From: Porphyra umbilicalis
Lineage: Eukaryota; Rhodophyta; Bangiophyceae; Bangiales; Bangiaceae
Length of the DNA: 64,000 nucleotides
Direction: 5' to 3'
Assembly: GCA_002049455.2 (NCBI GenBank)
Contig: KV918770.1
Location: forward strand, 186,001 to 250,000
Positions 52,766 through 61,642 of this stretch are shown one piece after another; position 1 is the first letter of the stretch, and each line of letters opens with the position of its first letter. Made by a program: the position numbers and the translations under genes. Under the pieces are notes generated by a model. The model ran no database searches and was not told where the DNA came from. It saw only the letters and a list, made by a program, of their open reading frames with translations.

Positions 52766-54352
52766 ATGGACGTCGAGGAGGAGGAGGTCTCGGCCACCGC
52801 CGCCCTGCTGGCCGAGGACGACGGCGCGGATGTTGCTGCTGTGGTGCAGGCGCACGTCAATGTGCTCATGGCGGTGCGCCGACGCGCGCGCGCCAAGCGC
52901 ATCGCGCGACGATGGCTCTATCGTGGCTCCACCGCGGGGCGCCGTGGCAACAAGCGCCGCGACTTTGCGGCCGGTGTGCACGCCATTTTGCGAGACTACT
53001 TCGGTGTTGGCGGTCTGCTTCCTATCTACGATGACCGGGACTTTGAGACGCGGTTCCGTGTCCCCCGCGCCGTCTTTCGGCGTATCTATTTGGCTGTCAA
53101 GGACGAGCCTTTCTTCCAACAACGCATTAATGCGACGGGCAAGCTGCAAGCGCATCCACTGCAGAAGGTGGTGGCAGCCTTTCGCGTGATCGCCTACGGC
53201 GAGGCGGCCGACCGAGCGGACGAGTACGTGCGCCTGTCCCGGACGGTGATCGCCAAGTCGACCAAGTTGCTGATGGAGTTTATTGTCAAGCGATGGGGAC
53301 CTACCTACCTGCGACGACCGAACCAAGACGAGCTCAACACCATTATGGAGCGCAACAAGGAGCGCGGGATGCCGGGGTGCATGGGCTCCCTCGACTGTTG
53401 CCATTGGGAGTGGCACCAGTGCCCGACGGGGATGGCGGGGGCGTACCAGAGTCGCAAGGGCAAGAGGGGCATCGTCGTAGAAGCTGTGTGTGACGAGGAC
53501 CTGTGGGTGTGGCACCTGTTTGTAGGGGCCCCCGGCAGTCTTAACGACATCAACGTCATGCAGCAGTCGCCGCTGTACCTGGACGTCACTGGCGGCCGGT
53601 GGCCGCCGCGCGGCACGCTCTTTACTATCAATGGCCGCACCCGCACGCTACCCTACTACCTTGTCGACGGGATTTACCCGCGCTACGCTTTTCTGATGTC
53701 GCCGCACCCCAAGCCGTCCACCGAGGAGCAGACGACGTTCAACCGCCTCCAAGAGGCCATCCGGAAGGACGTGGAGCGGCTGTTTGGCGTATTGATGAAG
53801 CGCTTTCATGTTGCGCTCCACCCTGGGCGCTACCGCTCTGTGTCGCAGCTAGTGACGACCTACAAGGCCATTTGCATTCTGCACAACATGTGTGTGGAGA
53901 GTCGACGTAGCAACTTTTTGAGTCGCCGTCGACGTGCGGCGGGGGGTGATGATGGGACTAACTGTGGCGTAGGTGGCGATGCTGGCGGCGGGTCAGATGG
54001 TGGGGAAGGACAGAGCGGTGGGGCACCAGCTGGCGGCACTGCTGCCGCCGGGGCACTTGCACCTGGCGGCGGCAGCGGCGGTGGCGTCGGCGGTGTTATT
54101 GCTGCCGCCGGGGCTCCAGCACCTGGCGGTGGCGTCGGCGGCGTCGCTGCGGCAATGGACAACTTTGACGCCGTCGGCAACGCGCCTCCTGCTCTTAATC
54201 CTGTCGCCCACCCGCCTGCCGCCGGCATGGCTGCCATTTTTGATGCTTGGGCTGAGACGCAGAACGTGGAGGAGAACGAGCGCTTGCGAGCCGACCTGAC
54301 TGCGGACATTTATCGCGACCGAGGCGAACTGCTTGCCCCGTACGTTGGGTGA
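52766..54352 (+). CDS. PIF/Harbinger transposase, intact (copy c)
   Basis: 528 residues without interruption. N-terminal acidic start (MDVEEEEVSATAALLAEDDG), a basic patch (RRRARAKRIARRW, about 38-50), the PIF helix-turn-helix-like region (DFETRFRVPRAVFRRIYLAV, about 92-112), and the DDE_Tnp_4 nuclease. Catalytic residues: D210 (GCMGSLDCCHWEW), D261 (GAPGSLNDINVM) and E337 (RKDVERLFGVLMKRFHVAL). The C-terminal linker is Gly/Ala-rich (about 395-470), followed by the conserved end ENERLRADLTADIYRDRGEL. It is followed 33 bp later by the double T-run element. The nearest SANT-like partner is convergent at 60390-61622, about 6 kb away, with a histone-like gene between; in copy b the two genes are 0.4 kb apart. 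Confidence 0.93.
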   Translation: MDVEEEEVSATAALLAEDDGADVAAVVQAHVNVLMAVRRRARAKRIARRWLYRGSTAGRRGNKRRDFAAGVHAILRDYFGVGGLLPIYDDRDFETRFRVPRAVFRRIYLAVKDEPFFQQRINATGKLQAHPLQKVVAAFRVIAYGEAADRADEYVRLSRTVIAKSTKLLMEFIVKRWGPTYLRRPNQDELNTIMERNKERGMPGCMGSLDCCHWEWHQCPTGMAGAYQSRKGKRGIVVEAVCDEDLWVWHLFVGAPGSLNDINVMQQSPLYLDVTGGRWPPRGTLFTINGRTRTLPYYLVDGIYPRYAFLMSPHPKPSTEEQTTFNRLQEAIRKDVERLFGVLMKRFHVALHPGRYRSVSQLVTTYKAICILHNMCVESRRSNFLSRRRRAAGGDDGTNCGVGGDAGGGSDGGEGQSGGAPAGGTAAAGALAPGGGSGGGVGGVIAAAGAPAPGGGVGGVAAAMDNFDAVGNAPPALNPVAHPPAAGMAAIFDAWAETQNVEENERLRADLTADIYRDRGELLAPYVG

Positions 54353-54384
54353 CGTGATGTAGGGCGTAGTAGAGTAGACACAAA

Positions 54385-54423
54385 GGTTTTTTTTTCCCGC
54401 TGGGCAGGGTTTTTTTTTCCTAC
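54385..54423 (+). promoter_or_regulatory. ENE-like double U-tract hairpin after Harbinger transposase c
   Basis: AAAGG, nine T, CCC-GCTGGGCA-GGG, nine T, CCTAC. Outer stem GG/CC, symmetric U-rich internal loop, inner stem CCC/GGG. The clearest of the five examples. Confidence 0.6.
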
Positions 54424-54429
54424 ACACCT

Positions 54430-54802
54430 TCGTAACGATCGTGTCCACGGCGGGAGGCCCCCAGCGCCGGTAGCCCCGAGCGCCTGGCCGACTGGTACGG
54501 CGGGGGATCCCCCGGGTTTCTTCAGCCGCGGTCGTCGCTGAGGGCCGCCCCCGCCGGCCCGCCGCGGCCTCCACACGGTGCCGACCCGTGGTGACGCTCC
54601 CGCGACGGCGGCAGCGCCCGAAGGCGGGTCGCCGACTCCGCCGCCGACGCCGCTGCCGCCGCTGACCCCGCGCCACAGGCGAGGCCACTCAGCACGCAGC
54701 CGTTGCCGCCGGCGCGTGCAGACGGCCAACTGTGTGCCTGCGGCGGCGGCGGGGGGCGCGACCGAGGCGTCCGCGGTGGCGGCAGGCAGCGGCAGTAGTC
54801 CG

Positions 54803-54853
<51 letters not shown>

Positions 54854-54859
54854 GCCGCC

Positions 54860-54892
<33 letters not shown>

Positions 54893-55620
54893 GCCGCCGC
54901 CGCCGTCGCCGCTGCTGCCGCAGCCGCGGCCGTAGCCGCCGCCGTCGCCGTTCATGGCGCCGTTGAGCGCGACCAACGCCGCCCCCTGCGCTTGGGCGGC
55001 GTCGAGGCTGGCGGCGAGCGCACGTGCGGCGGCGGGAGGGTACGCGACGGCTGCGCCGAGGCGGCCACCGGGGGGGACGTCACGGAGGTGGCAGGCAGCG
55101 GCAGCGGGCCGCCGCCGCCGCCGCCGCCGCCACCGCCGCCGCCACCGCCGCCACCGCCGCCGCTGCCGCCGCCGCCGCCCCCGCCCCCGCCCCCGCCGCC
55201 GTCGCCGCCGCCGCCCCCGCCCCCGCCGCCGTCGCCGCTGCCGCCGTCGCAGCCGCCGGTGCAGCCGCCGCCGCAGCTGCTGCCGCCGCCGTCGCCGCTC
55301 ATGGCGCCGTTGCCCGCCACCGACGCCGCCCACTGTGCTTGGGCGGCGTAGAGGCTGGCGGCGAGCGCACGTGCGTCGGCGGGAGGGTACGGAGCGCACG
55401 CGCCGCGGCGGCGGAGCGGCACCAGGCGACTAAGCCACGGAGATTGCCGGCGGTCGCCTCGCGGGGGGGCGGGGGGGGAGGATTGCGGGCAGCAGCACGG
55501 TGGGCAGGGCGGCGGCCTGCGGTGGGGGCGGCACTCGTGCCAAGTGCCGCACGATGGTGGCGCGTGCGAGCTTCGCAAGATCTTGTGGCTCGATACACTG
55601 CCGATCGACATTATTATTTA
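54430..55620. repeat. GCC microsatellite and GC-rich block
   Basis: GCC-triplet runs at about 54800-54920 and 55110-55260, between two copies of a segment containing GGCGGCGTCGAGGCTGGCGGCGAGCGCACGTGCGGCGGCG (about 55000) and the related form near 55345; these two diverged copies are about 350 bp apart. Poly-Ala, poly-Pro or poly-Gly frames are composition effects. Confidence 0.65.
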
Positions 55621-55639
55621 ACTTGCTTCTGTCGTCACC

Positions 55640-56215
55640 GCTCGCCATGAAAATCAAGCACAAACAATTCATTGCCACACGTGTCCTGACGACGCCACAG
55701 TCCAATGACATGGCTTCACTCAGAGGAGGTACACATGTCACGAACGTGCGGAAAGTCATGTGATTCCTCACATGACCACAACGACCAATCAAAACACTTG
55801 TATCCATTATATGATGCAAGGCTTTGAACAGTGTGTTTGATGATTAACAAATGTAAGTGATCCCATTGGTTTTCAAGGCTCTCGAAGAATGATGTCCCAC
55901 AGTTGACGGACGCCAGAAACTCACGTGATTCCTTACATGACTTCAAGAACCAATCAGACCACTCGTATCTGCCATACATTGCAAGACATGGCCCCTCGTC
56001 GTTCTCGATTAACATGTCTAAGCCATTCCATTGGTTGTCGTGGCGCTGTTTCAATGCCCACAGTGGGCGAACGACATAGAATCACACGGTCCCGAACGTA
56101 TATTTACCAAGATCCAATCAGAACACTTGCATCTATCTTACAATGCACAGCTCTCAACCGCGTCGCTGGCGAATAGCGTTTCCGTGCACCCCATTGGTTG
56201 CCGTGACGCAGTGTG
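55640..56215 (+). promoter_or_regulatory. Degenerate repeats (about 160 bp) with paired CCAAT boxes, upstream of the H3-like gene
   Basis: Three to four units, clearest from 55745, 55919 and 56079. Each opens with a TCA(T/C)GTGATTCCT(C/T)ACATGAC-like block, then CCAATCA(A/G)A(A/C)CACT(T/C)GTATC, then an inverted box CATTGGTT about 85-110 bp later. CCAAT boxes are common in histone promoters. The array ends about 460 bp before a TATA box. Confidence 0.55.
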
Positions 56216-56674
56216 AACGACGTAGTCGAGTGGATGGCTGCGAATGAGATCTACGGCGGCGACAGCGGGACCTGCAGGGAGCTGGGGGGAGGCGGGTTGT
56301 CACCCGAAGATCGCTCCCGGGGGGGGGGCGATCAGCTGGGGCGATCTGTGGTCATCGATCCCGCATTGAGTGGGGCGTCAGCGACCGGGTGGCGCGGTTC
56401 TTTGGATAAGCATTCCTTTCTCTGGCAATAATTTTCGCACTTTCTTGGACACTAACTCACGAAGATGAGAAGAAATGTACATTTCCACGCTTGAACGGAG
56501 TCATGGAGACGGCGGATTCGGATGACTCTGCGAGCCCAATACAAAGGCGAAGGAATGTCCCCACAGATGCATCCACTATGAGTTGCGGAGGGGTTTCTGG
56601 TCCTGCCCAGGTGGTCTCTGGCAGGCAGTGGCCGTGCCCGTCACCCAGGGCACCCAGGGGAGACCCATTCCAGG
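56216..56674. other. Promoter-proximal region of the H3-like gene
   Basis: No frame of interest; moderate GC, with an AT-richer patch near 56425-56490. Confidence 0.35.
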
Positions 56675-56680
56675 TATAAA
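56675..56680 (+). promoter_or_regulatory. TATA box of the histone H3-like gene
   Basis: TATAAA within GGTATAAAGAGGAG. A start site about 30 bp on would fall near 56705, next to TCATTCC. Confidence 0.5.
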
Positions 56681-56759
56681 GAGGAGCCCATCCCGGCCAT
56701 CTCCTCGCGGCGTCATTCCGCAGTATCGTCCCTTCTGCCCGCCCCCTTCCCCACCCCCG

Positions 56760-56960
56760 CCCCGCCTACCTCTACCGGCGGTGCGGCCTGCCCCCGCCTC
56801 GCCGACTGTGGTCTGGGGTTGACCTGTCCCCCCCGGCACCCCGCCGCCCTCCCCCCCCCGCCCCGCCAACCTCTACCGGTGGTGCGACCTGCCCCCGCCG
56901 CGCCGACTGTGGTCTGGCGTGGACCTGCCCCCCCCCTCACCCCGCCTCAACTCCCCCCCC
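56760..56960 (+). repeat. Two tandem units of 101 bp in the H3-like leader
   Basis: Units start at 56760 and 56861 (CCCCGCC(T/A)ACCTCTACCGG, then CGCCGACTGTGGTCTGG and GACCTG). Between them and up to 57018 runs a C-rich tract that ends in CCGCCAG just before the ATG, so part of it could be an intron. Confidence 0.7.
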
Positions 56961-57018
56961 CCTGCCCCCCCTCTCCTCTGCCACCTGTGGCGGCTACTAC
57001 ACCTGCGCCCCGCCAGCA

Positions 57019-57432
57019 ATGGCGCGGACGAAGCAGACGGCGCGGCGGTCCACTGGCGGCAAGGCCCCGGCTTCTCTGGCCAGGGCTGCCGCCAGGCGGG
57101 CGACCAAGTCCAAGGCCGGTGGCAAGGCCGCAGTCAAGCGCCGTTACCGGCCTGGGACGGTCGCCCTGCGGGACATCCGCAAATTCCAGCGGTCGGGGGA
57201 GCTGCTTATCAGCAAGCTCCCCTTCCAGCGCCTGGTGCGCGAGATTGCGCAGGAGTACACTAACTCTCCTCGCTTTTCGGCGTCTGCTGTGTTGGCGCTG
57301 CAGGAGGCGTCCGAGGCCTACCTGGTGGGCCTCTTCCAGGACGCCCAACTGTGCGCCATCCACGGCAAGCGTGTGACTGTCATGTAGAAGGACATCCAGC
57401 TTGCTCGCCGCATCCGCGGCGAGCGGGCGTAG
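57019..57432 (+). pseudogene. Divergent histone H3-like gene with in-frame UAG
   Basis: Nucleosome core histone H3 homologue. The tail starts [21 protein letters not shown]4 and K14 are kept, K9 is Arg, and the segment around K27 is replaced ([17 protein letters not shown]). The core is well kept: [62 protein letters not shown]. Loop 1 has normal H3 length, so it is not CENP-A. K56 is Arg and K79 is Thr. A TAG at 57385-57387 stands where H3 has Pro121, after which KDIQLARRIRGERA follows exactly to a second TAG at 57430. The perfectly kept end suggests a very recent nonsense change, read-through, or a truncated but useful product lacking the last helix end. It lies between convergent Harbinger-type genes. 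A TATA box and CCAAT array upstream argue against a plain retrocopy. Confidence 0.85.
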
Positions 57433-57560
57433 CTCGTGCTTTGTGGGGATGTGCTTGCGTTGAGTTTACTACATTCATTAACTTCTTTGAGAGACGCGGC
57501 GCTCGAGTGGGATGGAGATGAGGTAGGAGGTGGGACATAGGCGCCAAAAAAAAAAAAAAG
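57433..57560. other. 3' flank of the H3-like gene
   Basis: Contains an A-run (about 57547-57561). No clear histone 3' stem-loop seen. Confidence 0.4.
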
Positions 57561-59300
57561 AAACGTCGAGCGAAGCCGCGGCTCTCGCACCCGCGTCGCC
57601 GCCCACGGGAAGCAGCGGGCGAGCCACCGCCGGCGCGTCGTGCCGTCGGCGCCTTCGGCGGCGGCCGCCGCCGCGTGGAGCCCCGCGGCGGCGGCGGTGA
57701 CGGCGGCGGCCGACGGGCGGCGGCCGCGGCGGTGGCGGCGGCGGCCACCGCACGGGCGGCGCACGCGGGCGGCGGGGCGCCCGTCCACCTGCGGCGGCGG
57801 CGACGGCGGCGGCGACGCGGGCGCCGCCGGCGGCCCGTCGGTCGGCCGCCGGGCCAGCCGGCCAACGGCCGCGACGCGGCGGTGGAAACGCTGTCGATGC
57901 GACCATGCTGGGGCGGCGCCCCCCCTCCCCCCCCCACCCCCCCACGGCGCGACGGCCGCCTCACCGCCCGCAACGCTGCGGCCGCTACCGCCGGCGGCGG
58001 CGGCGGCGGCCATGGCCCGCGGCTTCGTCGACGCTGCGAGTGCGCCGCCCACGTCTGGGCCGACGTCGGCCGTGGGCGTGGCCGCCGTCTGGGGTGCGGG
58101 GGCAGCGGCGCGGGGCGCCGTGGGGTGGCCACGGGCGCGCCACCGCCGCCTACACCGCCGCCGCCGCCTGCGCCGCCGCCGCCGGCACCGCCGCCGCCGC
58201 GGCCGCGGTGTCCGCGACGGGCACCACTACCCGTAACGACAGCAACGGCGGCGGCCGCGGCAGCGCCGCCGTCTGGGGTGGGGGGGCAGCGGCGCGGGAC
58301 ACCGTGAGGTGGCCACGGGCGCGCCACCGCCGCCTACACCGCCGCCGCCGCCTACACCGCCGCCGCCGCCTACACCGCCGCCGCCGCCTACGCCGCCGCC
58401 GCCGCCAGCGCCGCCGCCGCGGCCGCGATGTCCGCGACGAGCACCACTGCCCGAAACGACAGCAACGGCGGCGGCCGCGGCAGCGCCGCCGCCGACGAAC
58501 CGGTGGCAGCCGCCGCCGCCGCCGCGGGCGACGGGGCGTGGTCTACCCCCACCCACGAGCCCCCGCTGGTCACCGCGGCGCCACCTCGTCGGCCGCCGCC
58601 GCCTCGGCCGCGGCCGCCGCCGCGGTGGTGACGTCGGCCAGCGACATGGACGCGGCGGCGCCAGCGTCGCCCCCCCCCCCCCACGAGCGGCGTCCGGCGC
58701 GTCGCCATCGCCACCGCCATCCGCCGCCGCCGCCGAGATCGCCGCCGCCGGCCGGCGTGGCCGTCGGTGCCTGCCCGGAAGCGACGACGCCGAGCACCCC
58801 GGCGTCGGGCTGGCGGCCGTGTCGTCGGCGCCGCCCCGCGGCGCCGACGAAGAGCGCAAACGCGTCGGGGTGGCGGCCGTCCCGCCGCCGTCGCCTGGCG
58901 GGGCCGACGCCGAGGGCATAGGCGGCGGGCTGGCGACCGTGCCGCCGCCGTCGCCCGGCAGGGCCGACGCCGAGCGCGCCAGCGGGGCGCCGAAGGCCGT
59001 GTCGCCGTGGCCGCCCGGCAGCGCCACCACACGGATCGCGCCTGCGGCGGGCTGGTGGCCGAAGGCACCAGCAGTGGCCGGCGGCCGGCGACGGCGCGGC
59101 AGCAAAGAGCGCCGCCGCGTCGGCGGGCGCCGCCATCGGGGCGGGGGGGGGGGTACAGGCGACCCTGGCGGCGAAGCGACAGGGACGGAGGGACGCTCAT
59201 GGAGGAGAGGGGGAGGGGGTGCGGCGGATCGGCGTCGGAGGGGCGGCACTCGCGCAGTGGTGATCAGCACGCGGGGAAGCGAAAATCCCCCGCGCTCTCC
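57561..59300. repeat. GCC/GGC-rich block with a tandem duplication
   Basis: Composition-driven block with all frames open. A segment of about 184 bp starting GCCGCCGTCTGGGGTG occurs at 58081 and 58265, the second copy longer through extra CCGCCGCCGCCTACA units. Later GCGCCGAC..GGCGGCCGTG.CG-type units of about 60 bp repeat from 58780 to 59010. No supportable gene. Confidence 0.65.
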
Positions 59301-59633
59301 AGTCCCAATTGAACGGTGGCGTTGAGCTACGAAGCACGGAGAGCAGGACATGTACATATGCTTGCGCCACAAAATTTGCAAACGCGAGACGGGCGTCTTT
59401 GGGGGGCTGTACGGTCGATCTCGCGACCAGAAATTTGAACATACCAACATACTCCGAATACCACTCAGTTTTCGCAAAAACCTATTTTTATTTCATTGTC
59501 GCACTGTCATGCTGGCCATGTACATTCGATGAGTTCTATTGGCGCTCACCGATCGCAATGCGTTCAGTTCCGGCTCCGAAGTCGGGGCTGCGCACAAGTG
59601 CGGACGGGCGGCCCACGCCGGGCAGCCCCGCTC
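59301..59633. other. AT-richer spacer, no gene recognised
   Basis: Short drop in GC between two repeat blocks. Nothing identifiable. Confidence 0.4.
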
Positions 59634-60041
59634 GCCCGGGGCTGCGTCTGCCCACCTGTTGCCCGCCGCCGTCGGCGCCGCGCCGGCGCCGCGCTCCCCT
59701 CGCCCGCGGCTGCGTCTGCCCGCCTGTTGCCCCCCGCCGTCGCCCCCGCGCTGGCGCCGCCCTCTCTTCGCCCGCGGCTGCCGCTGCGCGCCTGTTGCCC
59801 GCCGCCGTCGGCGCCGCGCAGGCGCCGCGCTCCCCTCGCCCGCGGCTGCGTCTGCCCGCCTGTTGCCCCCCGCCGTCGCCCCCGCGCTGGCGCCGCCCTC
59901 TCTTCGCCCGCGGCTGCCGCTGCGCGCCTGTTGCCCGCCGCCGTCGGCGCCGCGCCGGCGCCGCGCTCCCCTCGCCCGCGGCTGCGTCTGCCCGCCTGTT
60001 GCCCCCCGCCGTCGCCCCCGCGCTGGCGCCGCGCTCCCTTC
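59634..60041. repeat. Six 68-bp units with strict A-B alternation
   Basis: Units start at 59634, 59702, 59770, 59838, 59906 and 59974. Odd units carry GTTGCCCGCCGCCGTCGGCG, even units GTTGCCCCCCGCCGTCGCCC and CGCTGGCGCC. The real repeat is thus a 136-bp dimer, as in higher-order satellites. 68 is not a multiple of three, so the frame rotates and coding is unlikely. Confidence 0.9.
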
Positions 60042-60288
60042 GCCTGCGAGTTTTGCGGTGCCGAGGGCCGGGGTTTAGCGACGCTGCCGACCAGGCGGGG
60101 CGTATGGGGGAGGGGGAGGCGAGCGTTGGCGGGGACGGGTTGGTGTTGGACTCTGCGACGCGCGAGGCGTTGGGCTGATGGAGGGGCGGCAGCACAAAGC
60201 GGAGACGCCGCACGACTGCGTGTGGTCCGTCGCTGGTTGCTTGCCGCAGGCGGAGGTCGACTGTGTGCACCGAGAAAGGCATAAGTAT

Positions 60289-60328
60289 AGGAAATAAAAA
60301 ACCCCGAAGAGGGATAAAAAAAAAACCT
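60289..60328 (-). promoter_or_regulatory. ENE-like double U-tract hairpin after SANT gene d
   Basis: On the minus strand, 62 bp after the stop: AAAGG, ten T, ATCCC-TCTTC-GGGG, then TTTTTTATTTCCTA. Same order of parts as the other four, with a different inner stem and loop. Confidence 0.5.
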
Positions 60329-60389
60329 TTCGTTGTCATCGAGCTGCTGCTACATGTCACAAAGCACAAAGCAATACACAGTCGCTACG

Positions 60390-61622
60390 CTACTCAGTGT
60401 CCGTGGTGGTGGTGGTGGTCGTGTCAGACTCGCTACTTTGGTCAAGGCCGCGGGTTGTATCCAGCTGCTTGTTGAGAGCCGCAGAAGCGGCCCGCTGCTT
60501 TGCGGCTTGCGACTTGCGGCCACGCTGGTTGTCGCCCCCCCCGCTGCCGCGCGCCGGCGGCGCCGCCGGCGACTCAGCCTCCGCCGCCAGAGCCGTTGCA
60601 GCAGCAGTATCTGCTGCCACAGGCGCCGCCGGCGGGTCCTCCCCCGGCGGCGCGTTAGCTCCGGCGGCAGAGCCGCCCGCCGGCGGCGCCGACGACGACG
60701 CATCAGCCGCGAGAGTCGTGACTTCCATGGCGGCCACGCCGTCGTCAACTTCCACAACATGGATCTCCTTAACAGCACTGCGTGCCGGCGGCGCAGGCGT
60801 GGGAGCCGGTGCAGGGGGCGCCGCCAGGCCAGCAGCTTGCATCATCTTGCGCATAACAGCTTGCCGGTACTGGGCCGCCTCGGGCGTGTTACGCATCGCG
60901 GGAGAGTCAAAAAAGCAAAGCGCAGTGCGCTCTTGCTGCGCAACGGTCAGCTTGTCCACCGCCGCCGTGCTCGCCTTCACCTGCTTCTCCATGCCGGCGT
61001 CCTCCGACCGCATCAGCTTGGCGGCCTTGATGCCGCCCGGTCGGCGCTGATACCCCTTGTTGCGGGAGTTCGGGCTGCTCGTGCTCCCGCTCTCGCCGTC
61101 CTCGTCAGAAGAGTCGTCCAGGTCCACACTCGCGTCGTCCGCCGTGTTGGCCGCGCCGCTGAACTTGTCAGATGTGCGCAAAACTCGCCAGCATCCCACC
61201 CACTTGCAGTGCGCCAGTTTGGCTTTGCGTTTGGCCGTCTTGCCCTTGCGCTTGTCCTTCTCCCGGTCGCTGCGAATGGACTCGTAGATGTCCAGCGAGC
61301 AGTACCGCGCGACCGCACCGCTGATGATGTCCTCCTCCGTCAGGTTCCCGGTAGTTTGCATATTCTTGACCACCAGGTAGTGAGAGGTAAACGAGCTCAC
61401 CCCCTTCCGGATCTTCTTGAACTGCTTCTCCAACGCGCTCACGTTGCGCTTGACGCGCAGGGGCCCCTTCTTGGTCATCAGGTCCGTCCACTTCTCGTGC
61501 ACAGCCGCCCACAGCTGGTCCTTGGAGCGACCAGTGGCGGTCACAGGGTCCTCGCTCACCTCCAGGTAGGCCCTACACAGCGGCACGCGGTCCTCGTCCG
61601 TCCATCCCAGGCTGGAGCCCAT
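60390..61622 (-). CDS. Harbinger partner protein, Myb/SANT-like, intact (copy d)
   Basis: 410 residues from the ATG at 61622; the same ATG-SANT arrangement (MGSSLGWTDEDRVPLCRAYL) occurs in copy b, which supports this start. The trihelix-like domain covers about residues 1-150: QLWAAVHEKWTDLM, VSALEKQFKKIRKGVSSFTS, HYLVVKNMQTTGNLTEEDII, YESIRSDREKDKRKGKTAKR and CKWVGCWRVLRTSDKF. A basic RKGKTAKRKAK run may be a nuclear signal. Then follow an acidic Ser stretch (DDSSDEDGESGS), a helical segment (KQVKASTAAVDKLTVAQQER, CFFDSPAMRNTPEAAQYRQA) and an Ala/Pro-rich C-terminus ending ESDTTTTTTTDTE. The likely role is binding element ends and recruiting the transposase, known for PIF/Harbinger. Convergent with the transposase at 52766-54352. 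Confidence 0.85.
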   Translation of the reverse strand: MGSSLGWTDEDRVPLCRAYLEVSEDPVTATGRSKDQLWAAVHEKWTDLMTKKGPLRVKRNVSALEKQFKKIRKGVSSFTSHYLVVKNMQTTGNLTEEDIISGAVARYCSLDIYESIRSDREKDKRKGKTAKRKAKLAHCKWVGCWRVLRTSDKFSGAANTADDASVDLDDSSDEDGESGSTSSPNSRNKGYQRRPGGIKAAKLMRSEDAGMEKQVKASTAAVDKLTVAQQERTALCFFDSPAMRNTPEAAQYRQAVMRKMMQAAGLAAPPAPAPTPAPPARSAVKEIHVVEVDDGVAAMEVTTLAADASSSAPPAGGSAAGANAPPGEDPPAAPVAADTAAATALAAEAESPAAPPARGSGGGDNQRGRKSQAAKQRAASAALNKQLDTTRGLDQSSESDTTTTTTTDTE

Positions 61623-61642
61623 GGACTTGGGGAGGTTGTAGT

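Noticed and set aside
54385-54423. Bacterial-type intrinsic terminators at the T-run hairpins
   Set aside because: T-runs lie on both sides of the stem and the context is eukaryotic; an ENE-like fold or a simple polyadenylation feature fits better.
57019-57432. CENP-A (centromeric H3)
   Set aside because: Loop 1 has ordinary H3 length and the N-terminus begins ARTKQTAR, so it is an H3 variant rather than a centromeric one.
57561-59300. Several 200-400 codon frames in the GCC block
   Set aside because: All six frames are open and translate to runs of Ala, Pro, Arg or Gly, with no conserved segment.
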